From the NCBI GenBank assembly GCA_002428995.1, contig DIYJ01000014.1, forward strand, positions 445,247-509,246: DNA of 64,000 bases. The letters are read 5' to 3'. Below, in pieces: positions 8,791 through 19,201 of this stretch. The notes below the pieces were generated by a model. It was not told where the DNA came from, did no database searches, and saw only the letters and a list, made by a program, of their open reading frames with translations. Numbering within the stretch: the first letter of the stretch is position 1; each line of letters starts with the position of its first letter. The DNA comes from Flavobacteriales bacterium UBA6057 (GTDB lineage: Bacteria; Bacteroidota; Bacteroidia; Flavobacteriales_G; Salibacteraceae). A program made the position numbers and the translations under genes.

Positions 8791-10677
8791 TCATTTAGGC
8801 ATTGTATGGCTTGGCAAGGTAACGCTAATGGTGGTGCCTTTACCAAGCTTGCTGTCCACTTCGATGCTGGCCTTGTTCAGCTCCAAAAACTCTTTCACCA
8901 GCTTCAACCCAATGCCGCTTCCCTGTTCACCAGCGGTGCCTGCCCGTTTGTTACGCGACTCGATGCTGAAGAGTTGTTCCTGGGTTTGCTGATCCATGCC
9001 AGTACCGGAATCCTGGACCTTGAGCACAACTTTGTTCCCTTGTTGATCAGCCTTCAAACGCACAGTTCCTTCTTCGGGGGTGAATTTCACGGCATTCATG
9101 GCGAGGTTGCGGACGATGAGTGACAGCCCCTGGCGATCAGCATGTACGATCAGGCTTGCTGGAATCTCAACCGTGAGGTTGAGCCTTTTGGCGTCTGCGT
9201 AGCTTTTAAGTTGCTCCACCACTGCGTGTACCACTTCACTGAGGTTGAGCTGCGCGGGTTGATGATCTACCATGTCCTGTTGAGTCAGCGCCCAATTCAA
9301 AAGATTGTCGAGCAATTCGCTGAGCCGAAGGGCGCTTCGGTCCATCACTTCTGTGAGTTCTGCGGCTTTTTCCTGCTTCCCTTTTTCGAGGTAGTGTTTC
9401 ATCATTCGTCCGATGCCTTCGAAAGCGTTGGTTCCGCCCTTCAGGTCATGGGCGATGATGGTGAAGAATTTGTCTTTGGTGGCATTGGCAGCGGCCAGCG
9501 CCTTCTTTGCTTGCATCAATTGACGGTAGAAGAAGATCACCACAGCCAATGCAATTACTACAAAGAGAAGACCAAGGCCAATGAAAAGCAACCGGGTGCG
9601 TGCGGCACCTAACTCCAGCTCGCGGATCAGGCTTTCCTGCTCCAGGCGCTCGATTTCCTGCTCTTTAAGCTGCGTGTCGTACTTCACACGCATATCATTC
9701 AGTGCAGTGATGTGGCGCTGCTCAGTCACCGAGCTCTGACGCTCAAAATCTGTCCGAACCTGATCGTATGCAGCTTTATAGTCTCCCTTCGCTGCCCATA
9801 GATTTGACAGCAAGTTGCCCAGGAAGTCTTCCATGCGTGGTTCGTTAACCTCCTTCACTTGTTGTTTGGCCTGAAGAAGGTAATGCTCTGCGCTGTCGAG
9901 TTGTTGGTTGCTCAGGAAGAGTTCACCAATGTTCATCATGGTAATGGCCTGGTAGCGTGTATCGTTTCGTTCTCGCGCATGATCCATCACGCGCTGATGG
10001 AAATAGACGGCACTATCCAACATCTTAACGTTTGAATAGGCTACGGCAAGATAGCTGTGGACGTGGTTGAAATAGCGTTCCAGCTTGTGCTCGTCCATCA
10101 TTGCCTTTGCCCTGAGTGAATACTTCTTCTGTTGCTCAAATTCACCGAGCATTTGATGCGCACTTGCCAAACCCATGTAAAGCGTTAGCACAGATATGGG
10201 CTCATCATTTTCAGATACTTGCTCCAGCGTCTCCTGGCAAATCTCCAGCGCCATTCTGGGGTTGTTGAGCATCTCATAAGCTCCGGCCAGTGCTACCCTT
10301 GCTTCAATGTATGGACCGGGTCGGCCATCGTAGCTGCAACGTTGAAGACCGTGCTCGATGTAATAAATAGCAGAGTCGGGCTTGTTGAGGTTCAGGCAGC
10401 TGGTTCCCAGCTTGATCAGCGTGTGGCAATAGAGTGAATCAGCCTGCAGTGATTCCAGGGCACTCATCGTTTGACGCAGTACGCTGTAGGCAGACTGCAT
10501 ATCCACATGGTAAAGGGAGTCTGCCTGACTTATTTGCCCCGCAATGCTGTCTAACTTTTCTTGTCGTTCAGAAGCAGTGGAAGGACTCAAAAACCAACCT
10601 ATAAAATAAGCGCAAAGCAGTCCTTTCGAAATTGCTCTCGGCCAATGGACATGCGAGATACAGAAGGTGTTGGTCAT
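8791..10677 (-). CDS. TPR-containing sensor histidine kinase
   Basis: About 628 residues from the ATG at 10677; a TTG at 10707 would extend it. A hydrophobic N-terminus (LLCAYFIGWFLSP) suggests a signal peptide, followed by TPR repeats (about 50-340) that would lie in the periplasm, a coiled segment, and a transmembrane helix (LLFIGLGLLFVVIALAVVIFF). The kinase H-box is IIAHDLKGG, and the ATPase has NLAMNAVKFT, DSGTGM and GSGIGLKLVKE. The DLKGG form of the H-box is common in the TPR kinases of this phylum. It is co-transcribed with the LytTR regulator. TPRs probably mediate contact with an envelope protein; the ligand is unknown. Confidence 0.9.
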   Translation of the reverse strand: MTNTFCISHVHWPRAISKGLLCAYFIGWFLSPSTASERQEKLDSIAGQISQADSLYHVDMQSAYSVLRQTMSALESLQADSLYCHTLIKLGTSCLNLNKPDSAIYYIEHGLQRCSYDGRPGPYIEARVALAGAYEMLNNPRMALEICQETLEQVSENDEPISVLTLYMGLASAHQMLGEFEQQKKYSLRAKAMMDEHKLERYFNHVHSYLAVAYSNVKMLDSAVYFHQRVMDHARERNDTRYQAITMMNIGELFLSNQQLDSAEHYLLQAKQQVKEVNEPRMEDFLGNLLSNLWAAKGDYKAAYDQVRTDFERQSSVTEQRHITALNDMRVKYDTQLKEQEIERLEQESLIRELELGAARTRLLFIGLGLLFVVIALAVVIFFYRQLMQAKKALAAANATKDKFFTIIAHDLKGGTNAFEGIGRMMKHYLEKGKQEKAAELTEVMDRSALRLSELLDNLLNWALTQQDMVDHQPAQLNLSEVVHAVVEQLKSYADAKRLNLTVEIPASLIVHADRQGLSLIVRNLAMNAVKFTPEEGTVRLKADQQGNKVVLKVQDSGTGMDQQTQEQLFSIESRNKRAGTAGEQGSGIGLKLVKEFLELNKASIEVDSKLGKGTTISVTLPSHTMPK

Positions 10678-10842
10678 TGGTTGAATGAGGGCAATTTTCC
10701 CGCTCAAATGTAAAAAACTGGCTTGTCGTTCAGGGGTGTTCCTGTGTTGTTCAAGGACACCAGATGGGTGTTAAACGGCTTTGTTTCCGAGTCCTTTTTT
10801 GCACCATTAGGTTCGAGGTTCAATTCCAAAACCCTACTTGTC

Positions 10843-13800
10843 ATGAGCGATTCGAACATTGAAGGATACCCATCCAACGATTGGGGAAAAAATGTTGCAA
10901 AACAGCGGTGGTCTCGGTGCGCCCAGGCTCTGGATCTTCTCAATTGGAAGTTCCTTTCTGCAGTGCGGTTGACCTCTCCGCGCTCAGCCTTTGCTCATCT
11001 GGCTTGCTCGCGCATTGTCACACCAGTCCTTCTTCCCCTTGTGGCGATTGGGGCGATGGCACAAACAGCCAGTGTATCACAAATTAACCGAGAAAACCCT
11101 GCTGCACCGTTCACACAGGGCAGTGTTTACGAATTTGAAGTCCTGTTCAGCGATGATGTCAAAAACGTAGACATCACCGACTTTGAACTCAGCGGCCCAC
11201 TCGCGTCAAACGCACAGATCGACTCGGTTGTGTTTAAGTCAGCCAATCGCTACATCGTATATGCGCATTCTTCAGTGGTCACGGCCAGCGCTGAGCTTGG
11301 ACTTGACGTGAAAGGCGTTGACGCTTCAGGCAGCAATGACATCCTTACGCTCAACGACCAGCTTGACCAACAGTCATTGGCGGATGTACAAATTGCAGAT
11401 TCACCTGTATTCGGACAGAGTTTTACAGCCGGTGCGACTGGTCAACTTTGGACGATTACGATCAAAAAGGGTATTGGACATTCATACGCTGGCCCGGGAG
11501 TTATGGAAATCCGCTCAGGTTCCGGGTTCTCAGGCACCGTATTGGCAAGTCAGAACGTAAATATTACGTCTCCGCTTGGCGAGCAGACGTTTCAATTTGA
11601 ACAACCTGCCACGGTATCATCCGGCAGCACCTACACGATGCGCTTCCATTTCCCAGGCGGGAGTTCGAGCAACATGGCACCATCTGCGCAGGTTGGAGCC
11701 AACTATTCAGGGGGGATACTCTATTATCCCAATCCCCTTCCCCAAGCTGATCTCTACTTCAAAACCTATATCGAAACCACACCGGGGCTGCCACTTTCGA
11801 CAAACCTGCCGAGCGTGGATCAAACGTTTGTTCACGTCATCTGCGACATGACGGGAGATGCATTAGATGATGATCCTGTAGGATGTGAAGGAGTTGGTGG
11901 CAGCGCGTTTGTCTCAGTTTCAGGTGGTAACCTTCCATTGGTCAGCTATCTGTGGAGCAATGGAGAGGATAGCTCACATATTGACGGTCTTACTGTTGGA
12001 GACTATAGTGTGACCGTCACCGACACCTTTGGTTGCACATTGATTGACACCGTATCTGTCCCATTCCAATGTGATCTACACGTCAAAGGGAACGGAGAGT
12101 TCATTTATCTGAATGACTCCACGCCAGACGTTTCAAACCACACCTATTTCGGGGCACTATCATCGGGAGACACGGTTACCAGAACCTATATGCTCACTAA
12201 TTTCGGAACTGGTACACTGAATTTAGGCGCGGTATCGATCAGCGGTTCCGGAGCTTCCGCATTCACCGTATTCAACGCTCCGGTTACATCTCTGAATCCT
12301 GGATTCTCGACAACACTCAGCATCCAGTTTACAGCGTCAAGCCTGGGAACATATGATGCCACGGTATCGATTCCCAATTCGAGCGTAGAGGCGAATCCCT
12401 TCACCTTTGATATTTCCTCTGATGTAGTTCACAACGGATTCAACTTTGATGGCAATAATGACCGCCTCAGAGTATCGGATGATAATGCACTTGATGTGGA
12501 CACCGCATTCACCATTGAAGCATGGATCAAGCCGGATGTGCTCTCCACCTCTGGTCTGGTGACGAAGTTTGGAAATGGTTCCGCCAACCGAAGCTTCTCG
12601 CTCCTGCTGCTGAGCAGTGGCGCTCTTGAGTTCTCCATTTCTCAAAATGGGGCAAGTGAAACGTACGTTGTTTCGAGTAATACCGTGCAGGCAGGAGTAT
12701 GGACACATGTTGCGGCCGTGTATGACGGAAGCCAAATGCGCACGTACATCAATGGAGTGCAGGATCCAAATACCCAATCGGCCTCTTTTTCAGTGTTCAA
12801 TTCCTCCAAGCCTCTATTGATCGGTGCAAGAGAAAATGGCCCGGTCGATCTGCATTATGATGGTTCCATGGATGAAGTAAGACTGTGGAATGTAGCCCGT
12901 ACCGCTACTGAGTTGAATGACACTAAAAACTGCCAGCTCTTTGGAGGTGAAAGCGGCCTTGTAGCCTATTACGATTTCAATCAGGGCATACCTGCCGGTA
13001 ATAATTCCGGAATCACCAGCATTCCGGACGGCACGTCCAACAACCTGGATGCTCAAATATTGAATGCCAACCTGACCAACTTACCCAGCTCCAATTTTGT
13101 TGTTGGTGCAGTAGATAGCGTGTCGAGCACGTGCTATAGTCCAGTGATGCTCAATGCCGTGGTATCTGCACATGTAAGCTGCAACGGGTTGAGTGACGGA
13201 AGCGCCAAGGCAATTCCAACGGCTGGTCTTGCTCCATTCACCTACCTATGGTCGAATGGAACAACAACCGATTCCCTTGTAAGCGTTGCAGCGGGCGCCT
13301 ACACCGTCACAGTGAGTGATGCCTTTGGCTCTTCAGCAGTCGATTCGATGGTCATTACAGAGCCAGCCGTATTGGCATCGACTACTGTGGTTGATTCGAA
13401 TGTCACCTGCAATGGATTCTCAGATGGTGGCGCAACGGCTTCAGGTACCGGAGGCACTCAAGCTTACAACTACATGTGGAGCAACTCAGCCATTACTGCT
13501 TCCATCACGGGAATACAGTCCGGAACCTATTCTGTAACCATTACGGATGCCAACGGCTGTACGGATTCTTCCAGTGTAATGATCACTGAACCAGCAGCGC
13601 TGGTTGCAGCCAGTGTGGTCGATTCCAATGTGTCGTGCCATGCATTCTCCGATGCCGGAGCAACAGCCAGTGCAACGGGTGGCACCGGAGCTTACACATA
13701 TGCCTGGAACACAGGTGCAACGCTGGCATCCATCGGGGGTATGGTTGCTGGGGTCTATTCCGTAACCATTACGGATGTCAATGGATGTACAGATTCTTCC

Positions 13801-16800
13801 AGTGTAATGATCACTGAACCAGCAGCGCTGGTTGCAGCCAGTGTGGTCGATTCAAATGCTTCCTGCAATGGATTCTTCGATGGAGGAGCTACGGCATCTG
13901 CCACCGGAGGTAGTGCGGGATATACTTACCTATGGAGCAACAGCGCTTCAACGGCCAGCATTACAGGAGTGGCAGCAGGCACTTATTCCGTAACGATTAC
14001 CGATGCCAACGCGTGCACAGATTCAGCGAGTGTTACCATCACTGAGCCAGTCGCTTTGATGGCAAGCTCCGTGGTTGACTCCAATGCCTCGTGCAACGGA
14101 TTCTTTGACGGTGGTGCAACGGCATCTGCTACCGGTGGAACAGGAGCATATACATACATGTGGAGTAACACAGCCATCACCGCTTCCATTACAGGTGTAA
14201 CTGCCGGGATCTATTCGGTAACGATCACCGATGCCAGTGGATGCACCAGCAGCACTTCGACCATCATCACCGAACCGACCGCACTCAGCGCGGCTTCAGT
14301 CATAGACTCAAATGCCTCGTGCCATGGATTCGCCAATGGTGGAGCCACCGCTTCAGCCTCAGGCGGAACAGGCGCTTATTCCTACAGCTGGAGCAATGGT
14401 GCTACGACAGCCTCCATCACGGCAATCGTAGCTGGAACGTATTCAGTGACCATTACTGATGCCAATGGATGTACCGACAGCACTTCCGTCACCATCTCAG
14501 AACCGACACCGCTCGCAGCTGCCAGCGTGGTTGACTCAAACCTCTCTTGCAACTCGTTTAGCAATGGTGGAGCCACTGCTTCAGCCTCAGGCGGAACAGG
14601 TGCTTATACCTACAACTGGATCAATAGTGCTTCTACTGCTTCCATCACAGGAGTCGTGGCCGGAACTTATTCCGTGACCATCACCGATGCGAATGGATGT
14701 ACCGACAGCAGTTCCGTCACCATTTCCGAACCGGCAGTGCTCATCGCGGCTGCAGTCATAGACTCAAATGCTTCCTGCAACAGCTTCTCGGATGGAGGAG
14801 CCACGGCATCCGCCTTCGGAGGAACCGCGGCTTATGCTTACACCTGGAGCAATAGTGCCACTACCGCTTCCATCACTGGTGTCACGGCAGGAACTTATTC
14901 TGTGACAGTGACTGACATCAATGGGTGTACGGATTCCGCAAGTGTGATTATTACCGAACCAACTGCCGTGGTAGCAGCCACCGTGATCGATTCCAATGTT
15001 ACGTGTCATGGTTTCTTCAATGGAGGAGGCACGGCTTCAGCGGTTGGTGGAACGGGCTCGTACAGCTTTCTCTGGAATAACACTGCAGCGACTGCTTCCA
15101 TTACGGGTGTAAGTGCCGGAAGCTATGCTGTTACCATCACGGATGCTACCGGATGTACAGATTCATCAAGCCTCACCATTTCTGAACCTACCGCTCTGGT
15201 TGCCAGCTCAGTGGTTGATTCGAATGTTTCGTGCAACAGCCTCTCAGATGGAGGAACCACGGCTTCTGCCACAGGCGGAACAGGAGCTTATACCTATTCA
15301 TGGTCCAATGCAGCCATCACCTCTTCTATCTCAGGTGTGGCAGCGGGATCCTATTCTGTAACCATCACCGATGCCAATGGCTGTACTGATTCAACGAGTG
15401 TCACTATCACAGAACCCACCGCATTGATCGCAGCGAGTGTGGTTGATTCGAATGTTTCGTGCAACAGCTTCTCCGATGGAGGGGCCACGGCTTCGGCCGC
15501 AGGTGGCACAGGAGCTTACACCTATTTGTGGTCCAATGCTGCCACCTCGGCTTCCATCACTGGTGTGGCAACGGGCACCTATTCTGTGACCATCACCGAT
15601 GCCAATGGCTGCACCGACTCATCGAGCATCACCATCACCGAACCAACAGCATTGGTAGCGGCAAGTGTGTTGGATTCCAATGTCACATGCAACGGTTTCT
15701 CGAATGGTGGAGCTACTGCTTCTGCCATTGGTGGAACGGCAGCATACACCTACACTTGGAGCAACAGCGCCACGACAGCCTCCATTACGGGTGTTACAGC
15801 GGGGACTTACTCGGTAACGGTCACAGACGCCAATGGCTGCACCGATTCTTCCAGCGTCACGATTACTGAACCAACTGCGCTGGTAGCGGCCAGTGTGGTT
15901 GACTCTAATGCTACCTGCAACGGTTTCTTCAATGGCGGAGCCACGGCCTCAGCCACCGGGGGCACCGGAGCATTCACGTATCTCTGGAACAATAGCGCCA
16001 CGACCGCCTCCATTACTGGTGTGAGTGCCGGAACCTATGCTGTCACCATCACCGATGCGAGCGGCTGTACGGATTCTTCCAGCGTCACCATTACTGAACC
16101 AAGTGCGCTGGTGGCAGCTACGATGATTGACTCGAATGTGTCTTGCAACGGCTTGCTGGATGGTGGAGCCACAGCTTCGGCCACAGGCGGAACGGGAGCG
16201 TATACTTACCTCTGGAGCAACAGCGCCATGAATGCTTCCATTACTGGTGAAGGTGCTGGAACCTATGCTGTGACCATTACCGATGCCAATGGCTGCACAG
16301 ATGTCTCGAGCGAAACCATCACCGAGCCAACCGCACTTGTCGCGACCTCCACGATTGACTCCAATGCTTCTTGCAATGGCTTCCTTGATGGCGGAGCCAC
16401 TTCAAGCGCCATCGGTGGTACCGGAGCATACACCTATTCCTGGAGCAATAGCGCTATAACAGCCTCGATCACGGGTGTAGGAGCCGGAACTTATTCTGTG
16501 ACCATTACGGATGCCAATGGCTGCACAGATGTCTCGAGCGAAACCATCACCGAGCCAGCAGTGCTGGTGGCAACCTCTGTTGTTGATTCGAATGTGTCGT
16601 GCAACGCGTTTGTGGATGGCGGAGCCACGTCCTCTGCGAACGGTGGATCAGGCAATTACAGTTATCTATGGTCCAATGCTGCACCAACCGCTTCGATCAC
16701 AGGCATTGGAGCCGGAGTCTATTCCGTAACTATCACCGATGCCAACGGTTGCACGGATTCTGCAAGTATCGCTATCACCGAGCCAACCGCGCTGGTTGCT

Positions 16801-17718
16801 AATTCTATAGTGGATTCCAATGTTTCGTGTAATACCTTCTCTGATGGCGGAGCTACCTCTTCCGCAACAGGCGGCACCAGCGGATATTCTTACCTGTGGA
16901 GCAACAGCGCGATTACCGCATCGATTACCGGTCTGGCAGCTGGTAGCTACGCTGTGACGATCACCGATGCGAATGGCTGCACAGATTCGAGTGCCATAGA
17001 CATTGCAGAGCCTGATGAGCTGATGGCATCGATTGCCACCACCAACGTCAATTGCCGTGGAGGCTCCGATGGTAGTCTTGAGGCCAGCGCTTCCGGAGGT
17101 ACTATGAACTACTCCTACCTGTGGAGCACTGGGGATGCCACTGCCATCGTCAGCGACTTGTTGGCTGGCAGCTATGGTCTCACTGTGACGGATGCCAACG
17201 GTTGTGTCGACACCCTAAGTGCGAGCATTGATGTTGATCACGAATTGCCGATCATCAACCTGGGCGACAGCATTGTCACCAGCGAGAATCAAGTCAACGT
17301 CACAGCGCCTTCCGGTCTTGACTCCTACCTGTGGAGCAATGGACTGACCAGTGATTCGATCACCATAGACAGTTCAGGCTCCTACTGGGTGATGATCACC
17401 GACAGCAACGGGTGCATGAACTCAGACACTGTTTATGTGAGCCTTTGGCCTACAGGAATTTCGGAATGGAAAAAGCCGCTTCAGGTGAGCATTTATCCAA
17501 ACCCGAGTGATGCAATCTTCACGGTGGAAACCTCCGGTGATGAAGGAAAGCCATTGAGTTGGTCTGTCTTTGACTTGAACGGATCGATGATCCAGCAAGG
17601 AAGGCTTATGATCGGCTCCCAAAACCAAATTGATCTTGGCCAGCATGCCTCGGGCCTTTACATGCTACGACTTACTTCAGGCGATTCAGAACACTTTGTT
17701 CGCATCGTGCTGCAATGA
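10843..17718 (+). CDS. Giant SprB-like repeat adhesin with LamG domain and T9SS sorting domain
   Basis: About 2291 residues from the ATG at 10843. The GTG at 10963 gives a more ordinary signal peptide ending in AIGAMAQ, so the start is uncertain. After a unique N-terminal beta domain and one divergent SprB-like unit come a Hydin/ASPM-like immunoglobulin fold (about 12,080-12,430) and a LamG/concanavalin domain (about 12,440-12,980, with TIEAWIKP and MDEVRLWNVART). Eighteen tandem 76-residue SprB-type repeats follow (about 13,150-17,250); each carries C-N-x-F-x-D/N-G, YxYxWSN, ASITGV and YSVTITDANGCTDS. The last 80 residues form a type-A T9SS domain (IYPNPSDAIF ... GLYMLRL). SprB in Flavobacterium is a mobile gliding adhesin; a similar surface-adhesion role is inferred here. 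It diverges from the TPR kinase/LytTR pair. Confidence 0.88.
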   Translation: MSDSNIEGYPSNDWGKNVAKQRWSRCAQALDLLNWKFLSAVRLTSPRSAFAHLACSRIVTPVLLPLVAIGAMAQTASVSQINRENPAAPFTQGSVYEFEVLFSDDVKNVDITDFELSGPLASNAQIDSVVFKSANRYIVYAHSSVVTASAELGLDVKGVDASGSNDILTLNDQLDQQSLADVQIADSPVFGQSFTAGATGQLWTITIKKGIGHSYAGPGVMEIRSGSGFSGTVLASQNVNITSPLGEQTFQFEQPATVSSGSTYTMRFHFPGGSSSNMAPSAQVGANYSGGILYYPNPLPQADLYFKTYIETTPGLPLSTNLPSVDQTFVHVICDMTGDALDDDPVGCEGVGGSAFVSVSGGNLPLVSYLWSNGEDSSHIDGLTVGDYSVTVTDTFGCTLIDTVSVPFQCDLHVKGNGEFIYLNDSTPDVSNHTYFGALSSGDTVTRTYMLTNFGTGTLNLGAVSISGSGASAFTVFNAPVTSLNPGFSTTLSIQFTASSLGTYDATVSIPNSSVEANPFTFDISSDVVHNGFNFDGNNDRLRVSDDNALDVDTAFTIEAWIKPDVLSTSGLVTKFGNGSANRSFSLLLLSSGALEFSISQNGASETYVVSSNTVQAGVWTHVAAVYDGSQMRTYINGVQDPNTQSASFSVFNSSKPLLIGARENGPVDLHYDGSMDEVRLWNVARTATELNDTKNCQLFGGESGLVAYYDFNQGIPAGNNSGITSIPDGTSNNLDAQILNANLTNLPSSNFVVGAVDSVSSTCYSPVMLNAVVSAHVSCNGLSDGSAKAIPTAGLAPFTYLWSNGTTTDSLVSVAAGAYTVTVSDAFGSSAVDSMVITEPAVLASTTVVDSNVTCNGFSDGGATASGTGGTQAYNYMWSNSAITASITGIQSGTYSVTITDANGCTDSSSVMITEPAALVAASVVDSNVSCHAFSDAGATASATGGTGAYTYAWNTGATLASIGGMVAGVYSVTITDVNGCTDSSSVMITEPAALVAASVVDSNASCNGFFDGGATASATGGSAGYTYLWSNSASTASITGVAAGTYSVTITDANACTDSASVTITEPVALMASSVVDSNASCNGFFDGGATASATGGTGAYTYMWSNTAITASITGVTAGIYSVTITDASGCTSSTSTIITEPTALSAASVIDSNASCHGFANGGATASASGGTGAYSYSWSNGATTASITAIVAGTYSVTITDANGCTDSTSVTISEPTPLAAASVVDSNLSCNSFSNGGATASASGGTGAYTYNWINSASTASITGVVAGTYSVTITDANGCTDSSSVTISEPAVLIAAAVIDSNASCNSFSDGGATASAFGGTAAYAYTWSNSATTASITGVTAGTYSVTVTDINGCTDSASVIITEPTAVVAATVIDSNVTCHGFFNGGGTASAVGGTGSYSFLWNNTAATASITGVSAGSYAVTITDATGCTDSSSLTISEPTALVASSVVDSNVSCNSLSDGGTTASATGGTGAYTYSWSNAAITSSISGVAAGSYSVTITDANGCTDSTSVTITEPTALIAASVVDSNVSCNSFSDGGATASAAGGTGAYTYLWSNAATSASITGVATGTYSVTITDANGCTDSSSITITEPTALVAASVLDSNVTCNGFSNGGATASAIGGTAAYTYTWSNSATTASITGVTAGTYSVTVTDANGCTDSSSVTITEPTALVAASVVDSNATCNGFFNGGATASATGGTGAFTYLWNNSATTASITGVSAGTYAVTITDASGCTDSSSVTITEPSALVAATMIDSNVSCNGLLDGGATASATGGTGAYTYLWSNSAMNASITGEGAGTYAVTITDANGCTDVSSETITEPTALVATSTIDSNASCNGFLDGGATSSAIGGTGAYTYSWSNSAITASITGVGAGTYSVTITDANGCTDVSSETITEPAVLVATSVVDSNVSCNAFVDGGATSSANGGSGNYSYLWSNAAPTASITGIGAGVYSVTITDANGCTDSASIAITEPTALVANSIVDSNVSCNTFSDGGATSSATGGTSGYSYLWSNSAITASITGLAAGSYAVTITDANGCTDSSAIDIAEPDELMASIATTNVNCRGGSDGSLEASASGGTMNYSYLWSTGDATAIVSDLLAGSYGLTVTDANGCVDTLSASIDVDHELPIINLGDSIVTSENQVNVTAPSGLDSYLWSNGLTSDSITIDSSGSYWVMITDSNGCMNSDTVYVSLWPTGISEWKKPLQVSIYPNPSDAIFTVETSGDEGKPLSWSVFDLNGSMIQQGRLMIGSQNQIDLGQHASGLYMLRLTSGDSEHFVRIVLQ
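13150..17250 (+). repeat. Eighteen tandem 228-bp coding repeats (SprB-type)
   Basis: The period is 228 bp (76 codons) with no interruption. Protein identity between units is high, but silent sites differ in most pairs. Some neighbours share exact DNA blocks at exactly one period: 62 bp at 13564-13625 and 13792-13853, 48 bp at 16282-16329 and 16510-16557, and 30 bp at 15211-15240 and 15439-15468. The first and last units are the most divergent. Confidence 0.93.
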
Positions 17719-17744
17719 TTCAACCCTCGAGTTAACCCGGAAAG

Positions 17745-17772
17745 GGCGGGCCAGTTTGGCTCGCCTTTTTTT
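17745..17772 (+). terminator. Rho-independent terminator of the giant adhesin gene
   Basis: Stem GGCGGGCCA / TGGCTCGCC with a GTT loop and one G-T wobble, followed by seven T residues, 27 bp after the stop codon. Confidence 0.85.
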
Positions 17773-17821
17773 GTTTCCGGCAAAAGCATCGAGCACATCT
17801 GGCCAAAGGTTGGGAGGATGC

Positions 17822-17935
17822 CTTTCAATCCGCTGTCGCGCTTCGAGACTCGTGCTGCGCACGACCTCAGCATGACAGCTATCATTCGGATGTTTGAAGA
17901 GAATGGATGCAATGAAAAAAAATCCTCCTGACTGT
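17822..17935 (+). repeat. Intergenic palindromic repeat, copy A
   Basis: The core reads CTTCGAGAC, stem TCGTGC, loop TGC, stem GCACGA, then CCTCAGCATGAC (17841-17875). The whole segment of about 113 bp is about 90 % identical to copy B at 19202. The 17719-18044 gap holds only this repeat, the terminator and no supported gene. Confidence 0.85.
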
Positions 17936-18044
17936 AAGTCCTGTGCCTTGGCACGGACGGTTGAAATAGTGCTGCCTGGCGTTGCACAGGGATTCAGGGA
18001 TCGGAAGTTCCGCTTAATTGGAGGCGCAGGTTGGTCTAAGTGAA

Positions 18045-19160
18045 TCAGATGGAGAATCTCCGCTTTAGCCTTCTAAGCAGCTCTGGAAGGTTTATTTCAA
18101 AGCCCTTGCCTTTGTATGGAGTTACTGAAAGCAATCCATCTACTGCAGGGAATTTGTCTTGTTGCTTTTGTTCAAGAGCACTGACTTTAGAACTGAGTTC
18201 ATAGTTCGCAAGCGAGAGGTTGTGAATCGTCTGATCTTTCAACTCGATGCTGGAATTGATTCGTATGACCTGCGACTTTAGATGGAGAACGACATCCTTT
18301 AGCTGTTGCACGGCCACATCCGAACCGGAGCTTTCGAAGCTCATCAGATCTTGTGCTTCAGGCAGTCTTAAGTAGATATCCAGTGCTTGCCGAATTTGCC
18401 CCAATGCCTGCGAAGCGTCTGTTGGCGTTACACGAAATAGAAAGTCGTTTTCAGCTCTTTCTATGTCGCTTGTAGCCTCGATGCCTACATCTTCCAGAAA
18501 TTGAGCGAAGTAGGTGAGGTATTGCAAACAGGCTGCTTCATGTTCTTTTGGAAATGAAAAACGACTCTCGAAGGAATGTGCATCAGAGCTGTTTAGCTCC
18601 ATAAGGACCTCACTGATGAGTCCTTCCAATAATTCCAGGCCTTTATCCAGCGCCTTTTTTACGGTGTCCATTGGATCAGCTGCCCATTCGTATTGAAGAC
18701 TGCCAGCGGGGTCCGTGTCTCCTAAATCCTCGCTGAAGATGCCCATATCTTCAGTGAAGATGAGCGCATCATTTTCATCACAAAGGTTTTCGCTTAGCTG
18801 GGTGAAATCCTTGATGCTAAACGGCTGTTGCCAATTCAATAGATCGGGACTCCAACCCAGAGTCGCCTTCCCTTTATCCGCTCCAAGTATCGGAAGGGTG
18901 AAGTAAAGATATTCTGAGCCCCAAAACCCTTCAGTAACGGGCATTGGAACATCTCTGACAACAATCGCATCAAAATGCTTTTCAAGGATTTTAGCATCAA
19001 GACTCCAGATAGTGGGTAGCATTTGCCATTCTACATCCAACTCACCGGATTTGTGTTTCTCTTTTTGGAAAGTGCGTACTTGGCCAATCTCGTGGTCGTT
19101 CCAAAGAGCTGAATAATAACTTCCGCTTCCTCTCTCAATTTGCCTAAAAGAAAAACTCAA
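18045..19160 (-). CDS. Hypothetical protein bracketed by direct repeats
   Basis: 371 residues with no family I recognise. There is no signal peptide or membrane segment, so it is probably cytoplasmic. The N-terminal 190 residues are mixed and acidic with several Trp (FGS-, YLYFTLP-like strands). The middle (about 170-270) is helical, and residues 285-335 form a likely coiled coil (LKDVVLHLKSQV ... LEQKQQDK). The C-terminus is basic and reads NLPELLRRLKRRFSI. The gene stands alone, minus strand, between two plus-strand-oriented copies of the same intergenic repeat about 1.38 kb apart. No conserved partner gene is adjacent. Function is unknown; that it is a real gene is supported by its length and ordinary codon use. 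Confidence 0.75.
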   Translation of the reverse strand: MSFSFRQIERGSGSYYSALWNDHEIGQVRTFQKEKHKSGELDVEWQMLPTIWSLDAKILEKHFDAIVVRDVPMPVTEGFWGSEYLYFTLPILGADKGKATLGWSPDLLNWQQPFSIKDFTQLSENLCDENDALIFTEDMGIFSEDLGDTDPAGSLQYEWAADPMDTVKKALDKGLELLEGLISEVLMELNSSDAHSFESRFSFPKEHEAACLQYLTYFAQFLEDVGIEATSDIERAENDFLFRVTPTDASQALGQIRQALDIYLRLPEAQDLMSFESSGSDVAVQQLKDVVLHLKSQVIRINSSIELKDQTIHNLSLANYELSSKVSALEQKQQDKFPAVDGLLSVTPYKGKGFEINLPELLRRLKRRFSI

Positions 19161-19201
19161 GTGTTAAAAGTAACACCATTTCCCAGACTCAAATTCGGGG
19201 G

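Noticed and set aside
10704..10943. 79-codon minus-strand frame upstream of the TPR kinase
   Set aside because: It covers the divergent control region and the start of the adhesin gene and has no protein-like features.
13635..16802. Several short frames inside the repeat array
   Set aside because: They repeat with the 228-bp period and are alternative-frame shadows of the adhesin coding repeats.
13150..17250. CRISPR-like periodic repeats
   Set aside because: The period is 228 bp, in frame and coding, with no short identical repeat and unique-spacer pattern.
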